Source: Tritrichomonas musculus (Eukaryota > Parabasalia > Tritrichomonadida > Tritrichomonadidae). From it: a stretch of DNA of 64,000 nt. Every line of letters starts with the position of its first letter. Positions within the stretch are counted from its first letter, which is position 1. The stretch lies in contig JAPFFF010000072.1 in assembly GCA_039105265.1 (NCBI GenBank), positions 124,001-188,000 on the forward strand. Direction: 5' to 3'. The position numbers and the translations under genes were made by a program. The notes under the pieces are model-generated. The model was not told the origin of the DNA and did no database searches. It saw only the letters and a list, made by a program, of their open reading frames with translations. Shown here in pieces: positions 38,030-48,931 of the stretch.

Positions 38030-41000
38030 TTATAGTTCAGAATCGCATGTTAAATTATTTAAAGAGTCGTCATTCAAATCATATGAATTATCTTTAATGC
38101 TGCTTGATTTGAATGTCTTTATTATAAAGCAGACAAATGCAATTACTAGAATGAAAACACCAATTCCTAATACATTTGCCATTAAAATATTTTCTTCTAG
38201 CTGTTTCTTTCTATCTTTGATCTTTTGATCTTTCACAACAAAAGAATTATGTTCATTTTCATCTTCAAATGAGCACAATTTTATTTTAAGTTTAGGTGAT
38301 TGTGAAGAAAGCATTTTTCCTTCAACATAATGAGAACCTTTACTTAACTTTCCTTTGAAGCTGCATTCAGTGATTTCAATGTTACTTTTATCGTCGATTA
38401 CATAGTAAATCGAACTTTTTGCTTCATCTTCATGTTCAAAAGTGCAGCCATCAAAGTAAATATGACGTTCATTTACGTCTAAAGTATTAGCATTTGAAGG
38501 AGTTTCATCAAATCTATTATATACTTTAAATGCGCCACCGCTTCCTTTTCCACTATGGAACCTGGATTTAGTGACATTTGTATTTTTAGAGCTTATGAAA
38601 ATAGAACTTCCACCATAAAAGTGGTCTTTGTCATTAGGGGGCTTTTGCTTGGTAGCAATATTGCCATCAAAGTTGCAAAACAGAATCGAAACTTCGTTTT
38701 CTTCTGCCTTTGAATAGAGATAGCACGCTCCTCCAAATGCGGCACTGCAGCGAATGAATGTGAGATATTCAAGAACAATGTTGTGATCAAGATGATTAGG
38801 ATTCTTGATACATATTGCTCCTCCGCCTCCGTTATGTGAAACACATTCAACAAAGTTGGTTTGTTTAGAAAGGAAGCCGCAGTTTTTGACATATATAGCG
38901 CCACCATGACTTTCGTTTCTGAATCCAGTGAAATTGGAACGTAAAACATTGACTAATGAACTGGTATCATCAGAAGAAAAGTCACAACGGTTATTAATTG
39001 TTATATTATGGCCTTTTAGCATAGCCATGCATAATGATCCTAATGGATTTGTGGGATCCTCTGATGGGACCGATGGAGTGGATTCTTCTTCTGTTTCTGG
39101 CTCTGATATATCGCCGAGTTCATTGGATGAGCCTGGTTGGACTTCTTCTTTGGATGATGCAGTGTCAACAACTTCATTGGATGAATCTGGTTCAACAACT
39201 TCATTGGATGAATCTGGTACAACAACTTCATTGGATGAATCTGGTACAACAACTTCATTGGATGAATCTGGTACAACAACTTCATTGGATGAATCTGGTA
39301 CAACAACTTCATTGGATGAATCTGGTACAACAACTTCATTGGATGAATCTGGTACAACAACTTCATTGGATGAATCTGGTACAACAACTTCATTAGATGA
39401 ATCTGGTACAACAACTTCATTGGATGAATCTGGTACAACAACTTCATTGGATGAATCTGGTACAACAACTTCATTGGATGAATCTGGTACAACAACTTCA
39501 TTGGATGAATCTGGTTCAACAACTTCATTGGATGAATCTGGTACAACAACTTCATTGGATGAATCTGGTACAACAACTTCATTGGATGAATCTGGTACAA
39601 CAACTTCATTGGATGAATCTGGTTCAACAACTTCATTGGATGAATCTGGTGCAACAACTTCATTGGATGAATCTGGTACAACAACTTCATTGGATGAATC
39701 TGGTACAACAACTTCATTGGATGAATCTGGTTCAACAACTTCATTGGATGAATCTGGTACAACAACTTCATTGGATGAATCTGGTACAACAACTTCATTG
39801 GATGAATCTGGTACAACAACTTCATTGGATGAATCTGGTTCAACAACTTCATTGGATGAATCTGGTACAACAACTTCATTGGATGAATCTGGTACAACAA
39901 CTTCATTGGATGAATCTGGTACAACAACTTCATTGGATGAATCTGGTACAACAACTTCATTGGATGAATCTGGTACAACAACTTCATTGGATGAATCTGG
40001 TGCAACAACTTCATTGGATGAATCTGGTGCAACAACTTCATTGGATGAATCTGGTTCAACAACTTCATTATTTGATGATGAAGCAGCTTCTTCATTTTCT
40101 GATGATGAAGTAATTTCTTCATTGCTTGATAATTCAGCTGGTGTTAATGTAAACTTTTCAGTTGGACTAAATATTGAAGAAGAGCTGAACTTGGAAGACT
40201 GAGTGAATGTAGAAGAAGGACTGAATGTAGAGGACTGAGTGAATGAAGAAGAAGAGCTGAATTTGGAGGACTGGGTGAAAGTAGAAGAAGGGCTGAATGT
40301 AGAGGACTGAGTGAATGAAGAAGAAGAGCTGAATTTGGAGGACTGGGTGAAAGTAGAAGAAGGACTGAATGTAGAGGACTGAGTGAATGAAGAAGAAGAG
40401 CTGAATTTGGAGGATTGGGTGAAAGTAGAAGAAGGGCTGAATGTAGAGGATTTGGTAAATGAAGAAGAAGAGCTGAATGTAGAGGACTGAGTGAATGAAG
40501 AAGAAGAGCTGAATGTAGAGGATTTGGTAAATGAAGAAGAAGAGCTGAATTTAGAGGACTGAGTGAATGAAGAAGAAGAGCTGAATGTAGAGGACTGAGT
40601 GAATGAAGAAGAAGAGCTGAATGTAGAGGACTGAGTGAATGAAGAAGAAGAGCTGAATTTAGAGGATTTGGTAAATGAAGAAGAAGAGCTGAATTTAGAG
40701 GACTGAGTGAATGAAGAAGAAGAGCTGAATGTAGAGGACTGAGTGAATGAAGAAGAAGAGCTGAAATCATTTGTTGGATTGAATGTAGAAGAAGGATTAG
40801 ATAATTTTGAAGGACTAAATTCTTTGGAGCTTGAGAACACTCCTGAATGTGTGAAATTATTAGTTGGAACATTTCCATAATGATCAACACATGATACGGT
40901 TTTTACTTCCAATCCTTCCTGAGTATAAGAAAAAATATTGTCTTCTTCTAATTTCTCTTTTGAAAGTCGACATATTTCTGTTGCAATTACTGCTCCAATA

Positions 41001-44000
41001 ATCACGTTCTTATCATCTTTATGACTCGACTCATTATAATTATCTTTAAAAATATTATTATTAATAGTAAAAATTGTTTCAGCATCGTCACCTTCGATGT
41101 AAATTGCAAAGCCATCATAAGCTTTATTAGATGTAAAATTGCATTTAGAAATTTCCAAGGATGTCATGTGAGTAGTTACAGCTGGACAGTCTCCTGAAGC
41201 TTCATAAGAAAAGGCAGGATTTACATAAATTGCGCCTCCTCTTCCTTCGCTCTTCAAATCATAATAATTATTTATATCAAAAAGAAGATTCATTGATGAT
41301 GAGAAATCATAATTAGCAATGTTATTTTCAAAGAAACATTGATCAATAGATAATCCGTGATATGTTTGTGCTGCAATTGCTCCTCCGTGTCTTTGAGCTC
41401 GATTATCTTTAAATATGCATTCAGAAAATACAACGTCCATGTCATACATCTTACAGTGATAGCCTATTTGTATGGCACCTCCATCACCATTATAATAATT
41501 TTTTTCATTAGATGAAGGTCGTGAAGCTTCTTTGTTCTGTTTTGCACTGTTATTGATGAATTTGCATTCAATAATATTTAATGATCCAAATTCAATGAAT
41601 CTAATTCCTGCTCCTCCTCCATACAAACTATCACAAATGTTATTAATGAATGAAACATTTTTAAGTGTATATGATCTCTGATCTTTCACATCAAATGTTC
41701 CAAAGTAGCTATTAACACCTGTGCCTACTAAGTTTTGTAAAACCCAATTATGTATGTCAATATTATTTGTTTCAGTGAGGAAATAGAAGCATTTATTTTC
41801 ATTTCCTTTGCATGAATCAAAAACAAGGCCATCAACATTTATATTTATTGTAGTTGATGTTTCTGTTAGATATAGTGCAGGTCCATTATTGACATTATAG
41901 AAAGTAGTTGTGGTTATTGTTATATCTTGATTGAAATTATCTATATATAAACCACCATTTTCATCTTCAAAGGTGCATAATTCAAATAATAAATTCTTAT
42001 TTGAACTCGACGAAATATAAACGGATGAATTTCCTTCTTTAAGAGGTGTATTTTGATTGAAATTGCAATCTGATATTGTTATTTTTGAGCCTGTCGTTTC
42101 ACCTTCAAAGTCAGGATCAACGCAAATGGATGCTCCTTTTTCTGCTGAATTTGAAGTGAACTTGCATTTCTCAATAATAATATCATGCTTTGTGTTAGCA
42201 TAAATGGCGCCTCCACCTTTCTCAGCATGCTGATTATCATGGAAATGACAATCAGTTATTGTCAAGAATGTGTTTCCTTTGTTTTGATTGGAATCACAAT
42301 AGATTGCTCCTTCTTGCTTGTTACTTGTGAAATAGCATTCATCAAATGATAAGTGAAGATCTTTGCTTGTTTCCTCGTTTTCAATTTTGAATCCAATTCC
42401 ACCAGCCTGAGATTTTATATTAAAATTCTTGAATGTGTTGTTCTTGAATGTGATTGAGCTCACTGATTCTTTCAATTTGAACTCGAAAATGAGGCCATCA
42501 ATGAAAGCAGCATTATCAAATGTATTGCCTTCAATTACAGGAGCGTTAGTGATAGGAGTCTGCAAATAGATAATTGGGTGTTTAAAGCAATCAATAAAGA
42601 GGTTTTCTCTCAATATGAAAGAATTGGTTTCAAGGGTTTGGCATTCAATTTGAATTGTCTTTGAATTGCATTTTTGAAAAGTGTTACCAATGAATTCAAT
42701 TTTGTCTCTGGAAGAAAGAACAGCAGCAGCAGAGTTTTCTGAATCAGAAAACAAGAATGAACAGTTAGCAATAGAAACTTTTTCAATTTTATCTTCATCT
42801 ATATAAGCAATGTAACCTTTATTTATTGAGTCAGTAAAAGTGCATTGTTGAATTTGAACTGTGGCGCTTTCTGAGGAAGAAATGAAGATTTCATTGGCTG
42901 TTGTTTCTTCTTTTTCAAAATTGCATCTAAGAAAGTTTATTTCTGGATTTGTAGCCAAAACTGGAGGTAAATCTTGACCATCTTTCCTAGAATTAAATTT
43001 TGTTTCAATTGAAATAATTCCGTTACCGCCATTTGACTTATTTCTGGTAAAATTGCAATCTTCACATATTAATCCATGGTAGCAACGAATGCACAATGCA
43101 CCATCGCCTTGTCCTCCAGTATTTCCAATAAACTGACAGTTTTCTAAATGAAGTTTTGTGTTTGATATGCTGTTGCTAGTTGCATAAGATAAGGCACCGC
43201 CTGCATTTGGATTATAATTTTCATAAAAGTAACAATCGCTTAAAAGCAACTCAAGTTCTGCAGGATAATTACTGCCTTGATTTAGTGGGTTTTCAACAAT
43301 GAATTGTGGGGTGCTTCCCATTGTTGAGTCATAAGTTGTGCCAATGGAATCTGATATGAATCTCATCGATTCAATTTCAAATTTCGTTTGATCAGAAGTA
43401 AAGCTAACTCTGAAAAATGGACTTCCGGATTTGCAATTTTGGATTGTATTGTTAATTATTCTTATAACTTCAGAATTTTGAACAGTGAAAGAGAAGCAGC
43501 TTCCTTTGTGTTGGCCGCCGATGTTATCAAAAGTGTTATTTTGGATGAGAAGAGAAGTTATATCAACTTCTTTTTCATAATTGATGCCTGAAGATCTGCC
43601 AATATCGTCATTAACTTGTGCATTAGAAAATGTATTTCCAATGAATTCGTGAGTGCCAATTTGTTCTAAATGAATGCAACCGCTATTTTTCTCAATATTT
43701 GAAAAACTGAATGCGTTATTGTTGCATTCGAGATTCTTAACATTTAGGATTACTGCATAAGTTATTCTATTATCTCCGCAATCAGTAAAGATGCAGTTGG
43801 TAACTGGGACTTTATTATCATTTGTTTTTAAGATTATAATTGAATGGCCTTTACTTGATGCATGTGTATTCAAAAAGTTGCATCCATCTATTTTAATTTC
43901 TGTATTTGAACTTTCTGCACAAGTAATATAAATGGCGCCTCCTTCATTTGAATTTGTATTTTCAAAAATAGAGCCTGTGATGGAAATTAGCTGGTATGAG

Positions 44001-46270
44001 TTCTGTTCTGCAACATAAATAGCGCCACCAATTTTGTTTTCACCTGTTGTTTGAACTTGATTAAAAGTGCAGTCTTCAACAATTAGTTGCTTAGAAATAT
44101 CATTATAGCAAATGCCGCCTCCACTTCCAGCTGATTTGATATCATGAAAGGTGCATCCTTTGACAACCAAATTCACATTTTGAAGTACATCCCTTGGATC
44201 AATATATATGGCGCCTCCAGCATTAGGATTATTGTTGGTAATTTGCTCGAAAGTTGAGTTCACGAAGTAGACTGTTTTTTCTTTTTTTTTGTCATGATGG
44301 TAAACAAAGCTGATGCCTCCTGCATAACACTCCGGGCGATTTTGTAAACCTATAAAATGACAGTTTGTAAAAGTAACAGTCGGAGAGAGGTCAAAATTGG
44401 TTTGAATCCTGATTAAGAAGGTACTTTTTGTTTCAGTAGTTACGCTAGTTGTGTCTATATCTTTAAAGGTTACATTTATGAATTCAAGGTTGTAATCAAG
44501 ATTCTCAACGATCAAAGCGAGTCCTCCATTTTTGCTGGCATTGTCACCTTTGCAGTTAATAAAAACGCAATTTTTTATGATTGAAGGGTTTTCTTTATTG
44601 TGATTTTTTGAAAGAATGAATGCACTTCCATCAGTCTGAAATGCATTCTCTACTATCGTATTGATCAGTTGGAGGCCTGAGTTATACTCTATATAAAAAG
44701 CTCTTGATGCTTTATTTGGGTCGTTTTCATACTTAATTACATTATCTCTGAAATCATTGTTGAAATAATTGGTATTTATTGTTTTTGATTTTTTTTGATT
44801 GCAATAGCAGTTAGTAATGACATTGGAATAAAACTTAAAAACACAGTTTTGTTCTTGACAATTGGCTTCTATAAATGAGTAGCTACTTTGATAATGAGTG
44901 CAATCTGAGATGATGTTATTATGAAGAAAAGCTTCCACTTTAGAAATGTACATCAATAATCGTGCATCAACATTACTATCATGAATACATTTCGTAATAT
45001 TATTTAAAGACATTTCTAAATTATAAATATTGCTATGGCCATTTGAAACCTCAATTATGCAATTACCAACTGTGCATTCAGAAATTGAATTTTCGTGAAT
45101 ATAAGTGTTTAAATTATAAACGGCAACTATGTGATTAGCTTTTACGCTACTATCGTGAAGGCAGTTTGTAATTGTATTTAAAAACAATTCTGAATTATAA
45201 CTATTGCCATTGTCACATGAAACCTCAATTATGCAATTACCAACTGTGCATTCAGAAATTGAATTTTCGTGAATATAAGTGTTTGAATTATAAACAGCAA
45301 TTATGTGCGTAGCTTTTACACCACTATCATGAATGCAGTTAGTAATATCATTTGAAAACATTTCAAAATAATAATTATTATTTTGAGTGCTTTTATAATA
45401 AATTAAGGGACCAAATACTTTGCATTTTGAAATTGAGTTATCATGAAAAGAAGTATTTGCATTTTCGGCAAAAAATATATATTTACCTGGGACGTCTTTA
45501 TTATTAGTGCAGTCCGTAATAATATTTGAATACATTTCAAAACGATATATATTAGTTTTATCACTTCGAAATTCAATTATTGAATTAGTAGTTTTGCAAA
45601 TTGAAATGTTGTTATCATGAATATAAGTGTTCGCATTTTTTACATTAACTATGTAACTCGCTTTTTGATTTCTATTATGATCACCATGGTCTATATTATT
45701 TGAAAGCATTTTAAAATAAGCATTTTCATATTCGCTATTGATCCTAATATATCCTTCATGAACATAACATTCTGAAAAAGTATTATTAAAAATTTCAACA
45801 TTGATATTATTAAGGAAGAGTAAATTTAATTCTTTAAAATTTGAGCCAGAATCACATTTGATTAATTTGTTTGTAGACATATAAAAATAGTTATTTGGGT
45901 CTGAATTTGTAACATAAATTAGATAATGAGTAGTAGCGCAATTACTTATAATGTTGTTGTAAAGATACGAATTAATATTTCCAATTTGAATCATGTATTT
46001 TGGATTGTAGTGTTTGTCCCATGCCCATTTTCCAAATTGTTTGGCCATGATATTTTTATATTCGCAATTAATAATGTTAAGCACAGGAGTATTGGAATCG
46101 CATAAAAAAAAGGTATCTATGTCTAATTGACCTGCAAAATCATCTCCATTAAAAATGCGGTTTTCATTGTCTCCACAACCAAATATCTTAACTTTCTTTA
46201 CCAGGCTTGAAATTTTATGAAATCTTTCTGGGGGAATCACTTTAAATAAAATGAGAAAAAGGTATATCAT
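38030..46270 (-). CDS. Giant GGAIY-repeat (Pmp-like) surface protein, 2746 aa
   Basis: A predicted cell-surface beta-helix protein. It starts with a hydrophobic signal-like segment (MIYLFLILFKVI), then a very long region of repeats typed by GGAIY, C-F-x-N and C-x-F motifs (about 30-1750), like chlamydial polymorphic membrane proteins and their trichomonad relatives. Two low-complexity blocks follow: a Ser/Phe/Thr 12-residue repeat (about 1835-2030) and a nine-residue SNEVVVPDS repeat (about 2068-2367). A second short beta-helix with GGAIYVKNC (about 2400-2680), a single membrane helix near 2693-2715 and a 30-residue cytosolic tail end it. The ATG at 46270 is chosen because the open frame upstream has no ATG. 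Role in adhesion is known for relatives and inferred here. The stretch is uninterrupted over 8.2 kb. Confidence 0.9.
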   Translation of the reverse strand: MIYLFLILFKVIPPERFHKISSLVKKVKIFGCGDNENRIFNGDDFAGQLDIDTFFLCDSNTPVLNIINCEYKNIMAKQFGKWAWDKHYNPKYMIQIGNINSYLYNNIISNCATTHYLIYVTNSDPNNYFYMSTNKLIKCDSGSNFKELNLLFLNNINVEIFNNTFSECYVHEGYIRINSEYENAYFKMLSNNIDHGDHNRNQKASYIVNVKNANTYIHDNNISICKTTNSIIEFRSDKTNIYRFEMYSNIITDCTNNKDVPGKYIFFAENANTSFHDNSISKCKVFGPLIYYKSTQNNNYYFEMFSNDITNCIHDSGVKATHIIAVYNSNTYIHENSISECTVGNCIIEVSCDNGNSYNSELFLNTITNCLHDSSVKANHIVAVYNLNTYIHENSISECTVGNCIIEVSNGHSNIYNLEMSLNNITKCIHDSNVDARLLMYISKVEAFLHNNIISDCTHYQSSYSFIEANCQEQNCVFKFYSNVITNCYCNQKKSKTINTNYFNNDFRDNVIKYENDPNKASRAFYIEYNSGLQLINTIVENAFQTDGSAFILSKNHNKENPSIIKNCVFINCKGDNASKNGGLALIVENLDYNLEFINVTFKDIDTTSVTTETKSTFLIRIQTNFDLSPTVTFTNCHFIGLQNRPECYAGGISFVYHHDKKKEKTVYFVNSTFEQITNNNPNAGGAIYIDPRDVLQNVNLVVKGCTFHDIKSAGSGGGICYNDISKQLIVEDCTFNQVQTTGENKIGGAIYVAEQNSYQLISITGSIFENTNSNEGGAIYITCAESSNTEIKIDGCNFLNTHASSKGHSIIILKTNDNKVPVTNCIFTDCGDNRITYAVILNVKNLECNNNAFSFSNIEKNSGCIHLEQIGTHEFIGNTFSNAQVNDDIGRSSGINYEKEVDITSLLIQNNTFDNIGGQHKGSCFSFTVQNSEVIRIINNTIQNCKSGSPFFRVSFTSDQTKFEIESMRFISDSIGTTYDSTMGSTPQFIVENPLNQGSNYPAELELLLSDCYFYENYNPNAGGALSYATSNSISNTKLHLENCQFIGNTGGQGDGALCIRCYHGLICEDCNFTRNKSNGGNGIISIETKFNSRKDGQDLPPVLATNPEINFLRCNFEKEETTANEIFISSSESATVQIQQCTFTDSINKGYIAYIDEDKIEKVSIANCSFLFSDSENSAAAVLSSRDKIEFIGNTFQKCNSKTIQIECQTLETNSFILRENLFIDCFKHPIIYLQTPITNAPVIEGNTFDNAAFIDGLIFEFKLKESVSSITFKNNTFKNFNIKSQAGGIGFKIENEETSKDLHLSFDECYFTSNKQEGAIYCDSNQNKGNTFLTITDCHFHDNQHAEKGGGAIYANTKHDIIIEKCKFTSNSAEKGASICVDPDFEGETTGSKITISDCNFNQNTPLKEGNSSVYISSSSNKNLLFELCTFEDENGGLYIDNFNQDITITTTTFYNVNNGPALYLTETSTTININVDGLVFDSCKGNENKCFYFLTETNNIDIHNWVLQNLVGTGVNSYFGTFDVKDQRSYTLKNVSFINNICDSLYGGGAGIRFIEFGSLNIIECKFINNSAKQNKEASRPSSNEKNYYNGDGGAIQIGYHCKMYDMDVVFSECIFKDNRAQRHGGAIAAQTYHGLSIDQCFFENNIANYDFSSSMNLLFDINNYYDLKSEGRGGAIYVNPAFSYEASGDCPAVTTHMTSLEISKCNFTSNKAYDGFAIYIEGDDAETIFTINNNIFKDNYNESSHKDDKNVIIGAVIATEICRLSKEKLEEDNIFSYTQEGLEVKTVSCVDHYGNVPTNNFTHSGVFSSSKEFSPSKLSNPSSTFNPTNDFSSSSSFTQSSTFSSSSSFTQSSKFSSSSSFTKSSKFSSSSSFTQSSTFSSSSSFTQSSTFSSSSSFTQSSKFSSSSSFTKSSTFSSSSSFTQSSTFSSSSSFTKSSTFSPSSTFTQSSKFSSSSSFTQSSTFSPSSTFTQSSKFSSSSSFTQSSTFSPSSTFTQSSKFSSSSSFTQSSTFSPSSTFTQSSKFSSSSIFSPTEKFTLTPAELSSNEEITSSSENEEAASSSNNEVVEPDSSNEVVAPDSSNEVVAPDSSNEVVVPDSSNEVVVPDSSNEVVVPDSSNEVVVPDSSNEVVVPDSSNEVVEPDSSNEVVVPDSSNEVVVPDSSNEVVVPDSSNEVVEPDSSNEVVVPDSSNEVVVPDSSNEVVAPDSSNEVVEPDSSNEVVVPDSSNEVVVPDSSNEVVVPDSSNEVVEPDSSNEVVVPDSSNEVVVPDSSNEVVVPDSSNEVVVPDSSNEVVVPDSSNEVVVPDSSNEVVVPDSSNEVVVPDSSNEVVVPDSSNEVVVPDSSNEVVVPDSSNEVVEPDSSNEVVDTASSKEEVQPGSSNELGDISEPETEEESTPSVPSEDPTNPLGSLCMAMLKGHNITINNRCDFSSDDTSSLVNVLRSNFTGFRNESHGGAIYVKNCGFLSKQTNFVECVSHNGGGGAICIKNPNHLDHNIVLEYLTFIRCSAAFGGACYLYSKAEENEVSILFCNFDGNIATKQKPPNDKDHFYGGSSIFISSKNTNVTKSRFHSGKGSGGAFKVYNRFDETPSNANTLDVNERHIYFDGCTFEHEDEAKSSIYYVIDDKSNIEITECSFKGKLSKGSHYVEGKMLSSQSPKLKIKLCSFEDENEHNSFVVKDQKIKDRKKQLEENILMANVLGIGVFILVIAFVCFIIKTFKSSSIKDNSYDLNDDSLNNLTCDSEL
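39170..40065 (-). repeat. Coding 27-bp minisatellite, about 33 copies
   Basis: Near-identical 27-bp units encode SNEVVVPDS. Only the seventh codon varies much (V, E or A from GTA, GAA or GCA); a single silent change is seen, near 39395. Silent sites are otherwise uniform, so units have been homogenised recently. Copy number probably varies between strains. Confidence 0.95.
40175..40790 (-). repeat. Coding 36-bp minisatellite, about 16 copies
   Basis: Units of 36 bp encode variants of SSSSSFTQSSTF / SPSSTFTQSSKF, alternating in a higher-order pattern near 40200-40440. Likely a flexible, O-glycosylated stalk between the beta-helix and the PDS repeats; glycosylation is inference. Confidence 0.92.
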
Positions 46271-48931
46271 TGAACTGGTCGCAAATAAAATAAAATTTAA
46301 AAATTGAGAAAAAAATGAAATGATATTATGACGTGAATAGGAATCATACCTGCATTTATTCAAAATTTCAATTAATTTTTTGAATAAAAATAATAGTTTG
46401 GTTCAAAAGCATTTCAGAGTTTTAAAACCATTTTTTTCAAATACTGGTTGAAAAAAAAAAGAATGTAAAAATAAATTGATCGTATTAAAATCATAGAGTT
46501 CTCTCAATTTATATCAATTGAGAACACATTTAAAAAGTTAAAAAAAATTTCAAATAATTGTGTAAATTTTTTTTTTTTTCAAATAAATAATGGCTGGTAA
46601 TTTTTTCTCGTTTATACTCTTTGATCCAAATTTGTGTTGTTGTATTTTCATGTTTTTGGGGAAATATCAAGTTTTCAAATTAAATTTTATTAGAAAAAAT
46701 ACGATAAATAGATGAAATGAAAAATAAATTTCATTAAATATGGACTTTTGGGTATTTAAATTTGTTAATTGGATATAATTAATCTTTAAAACTTATCCCA
46801 CAGCAAAATTTTTTATTTTACACTCTTAAAAAAAAAATCATATTCCTCATTAGGAAGATTAAAAAAAATATTAGGTAATTTACTTGCCATAAAAGTAAAT
46901 GAAATGGTTATATATATATATATATATATTTGTTAAAGAACAAAATAATAATTAGAATTTATTGATTGCTTATCTTGATTTTTCAAAATAAAAACTGGAT
47001 GAAAATAAATAAAAGAGAAGCCCAACCGTTGAAGATCTTTTTTAAAAATAAATTTAAAGTACGGGAAAAATGAAACCAGTTTCTCTTACAATTCAAAAAA
47101 TTGAATGATATTCATAAAATTATTTTTAATTTTCTATGAAATTGAATGGTACGAGAAAAATCAACAAAGAAAATTGAGATTTTTATTTTTTTAATAAAAA
47201 AAATAATCATTTAAAAATTGAAAGATTATTTATGTAAATTGAAAGAAAAAAAATAAATCTCACATAATATTATTTGAAATTTTGGATAAGTAAATAAGAA
47301 AAATAGCATATTTCTCAGTACATATCCTTATATTTGCCTTTGCAATAAAAAATATGATTATAAATAATAATGAAAAACTTATTTTTTTTTTTTTTTTTCA
47401 TATAATATTTTTTTTCGCCTCATATGTATGAGTGGCGGCTTTTCGATAATAACTTGATTGGTAAATTTTGATAATTGATGAAAATTGAGGATTTTTGTAT
47501 ATTGTTGAAATTTTACAAATTAAAAAGAATAGGTTGAAAATCAGTTAATACTGAGAATTTGCAATACTTAATAGGCATTCATTATAATAAAATGTGTGAA
47601 ATTTGGTTATAAAAAATGATCAATTGGAATGGAATTTGAACATTGCCAATTTTTAACTGAATTTGATCGTGTTTAATTGAATAGATGCAAATTTTTATTG
47701 GCGTAAATTACATATTTTAATAGATTTGATATTCTGGATTTTTCGAATTTGGAAATACAAATTTAATGGCACTAACCTAATATTTGAACTAACTGCAATT
47801 GAATTTTCTTTATTAGGTTTCAAACTGACTGCTTGGCTATAATCTAGATATGATTTTATTTCATTCTATTGAATTTTTGATAAGAGCCTCCATAGAAAAA
47901 AAAATTTTTAATATTCATTTATTCTCACAATTTTTCTGAGTATAAATGAATGAAGTGAAACCAATAATTGAGATAAACTATTAGAAAAAATAATTTTATT
48001 TTTATTGAAATTTCAATTAATTAATATAATCCTTCAATTTTGGTCTTTTCAAAACTTACAACTATCCGAGTAAATTTTGTTTTCTTCCCTTGTTTTCTTG
48101 TTTATATAAATGTTGAATTGGATTTGGGATTTTGTAATTAATAAAATATCCCTAATACTAAACTTATATTGATAGTAAAGGCCAAAGTAAAACGGTTTTG
48201 GTGAAAATAAAATCAATTTAATTTTTTGCATATCTTAAAATCTTGGTGTATTTGTAAATCTTACCACGAGCATATTGTTTTTATATAATAGTATACGTCT
48301 ATATATCATCAAAAGAAACTTTATATTTAAGGTTTGTCATAAATATTATTAAAAAAATCGAATTTAGCATTTAAGCAATGCTTTTTTTTAACTTATCATG
48401 GCTTGATTGTAGATAAAAAACGCATAAAACGTCAAATCGAAGATGGAAAACATCGGAAAGCTCGTCGTTTTATATTTCTAAAAAATAAAATTCAGAGCTT
48501 AATTAAAAATTATAATGAGATTTTTATAATATTATTAAATTTCTTGCGGTAAAACTAAGCTAAATATTTATAAATAATTAAAAATGATAATAATAAAGAT
48601 ATTATTATTAAATAGAGTAAATAATATGATGAAATCATTTTAATTTTAAGAATATTGATTATAAAAGCAAATTATCAAAAAACTGCTCTGAAATTTTATC
48701 AGAAATGTTTTTTGTTTAATTGAAAAAAAATTGAATGAATAATTGAGCGTTTATCATATCTACTTAATTCAAAATTTTGAGTTATGGATTTTAGTTTTCA
48801 ATTGAAAACTATTAGGTTTTCAATAGCTTATCAATTTTCACTGTATAAAAAAATAAAAAAAATTTGAAAAAGGCTCTGAAAATTGAATGGTACGGAAATT
48901 TGCATCTGTTTATTTACTTTTTTTTTTTAAT
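46271..48931. other. Long AT-rich intergenic region
   Basis: About 2.7 kb without an intact gene. Seen: a TA-dinucleotide run near 46910-46930, a small hairpin (CGCC-TCATA/TATGA-GGCG) at about 47415-47437, and a coding-like plus-strand scrap at 48394-48552 reading YHGLIVDKKRIKRQIEDGKH then RKARRFIFLKNKIQSL, with no ATG and no family that I can name. Confidence 0.45.

Noticed and set aside
39170-40065. Regular repeat array that could look like CRISPR
   Set aside because: Units are contiguous with no unique spacers, encode an in-frame peptide, and the genome is eukaryotic.
38928-40202. Long plus-strand open frames over the surface-protein repeats
   Set aside because: They are shadows of the 27-bp and 36-bp repeats of the minus-strand gene, have no domain or start context, and end where the repeats end.
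46906-46930. TA-dinucleotide run as a regulatory element
   Set aside because: A plain microsatellite; nothing links it to a gene.
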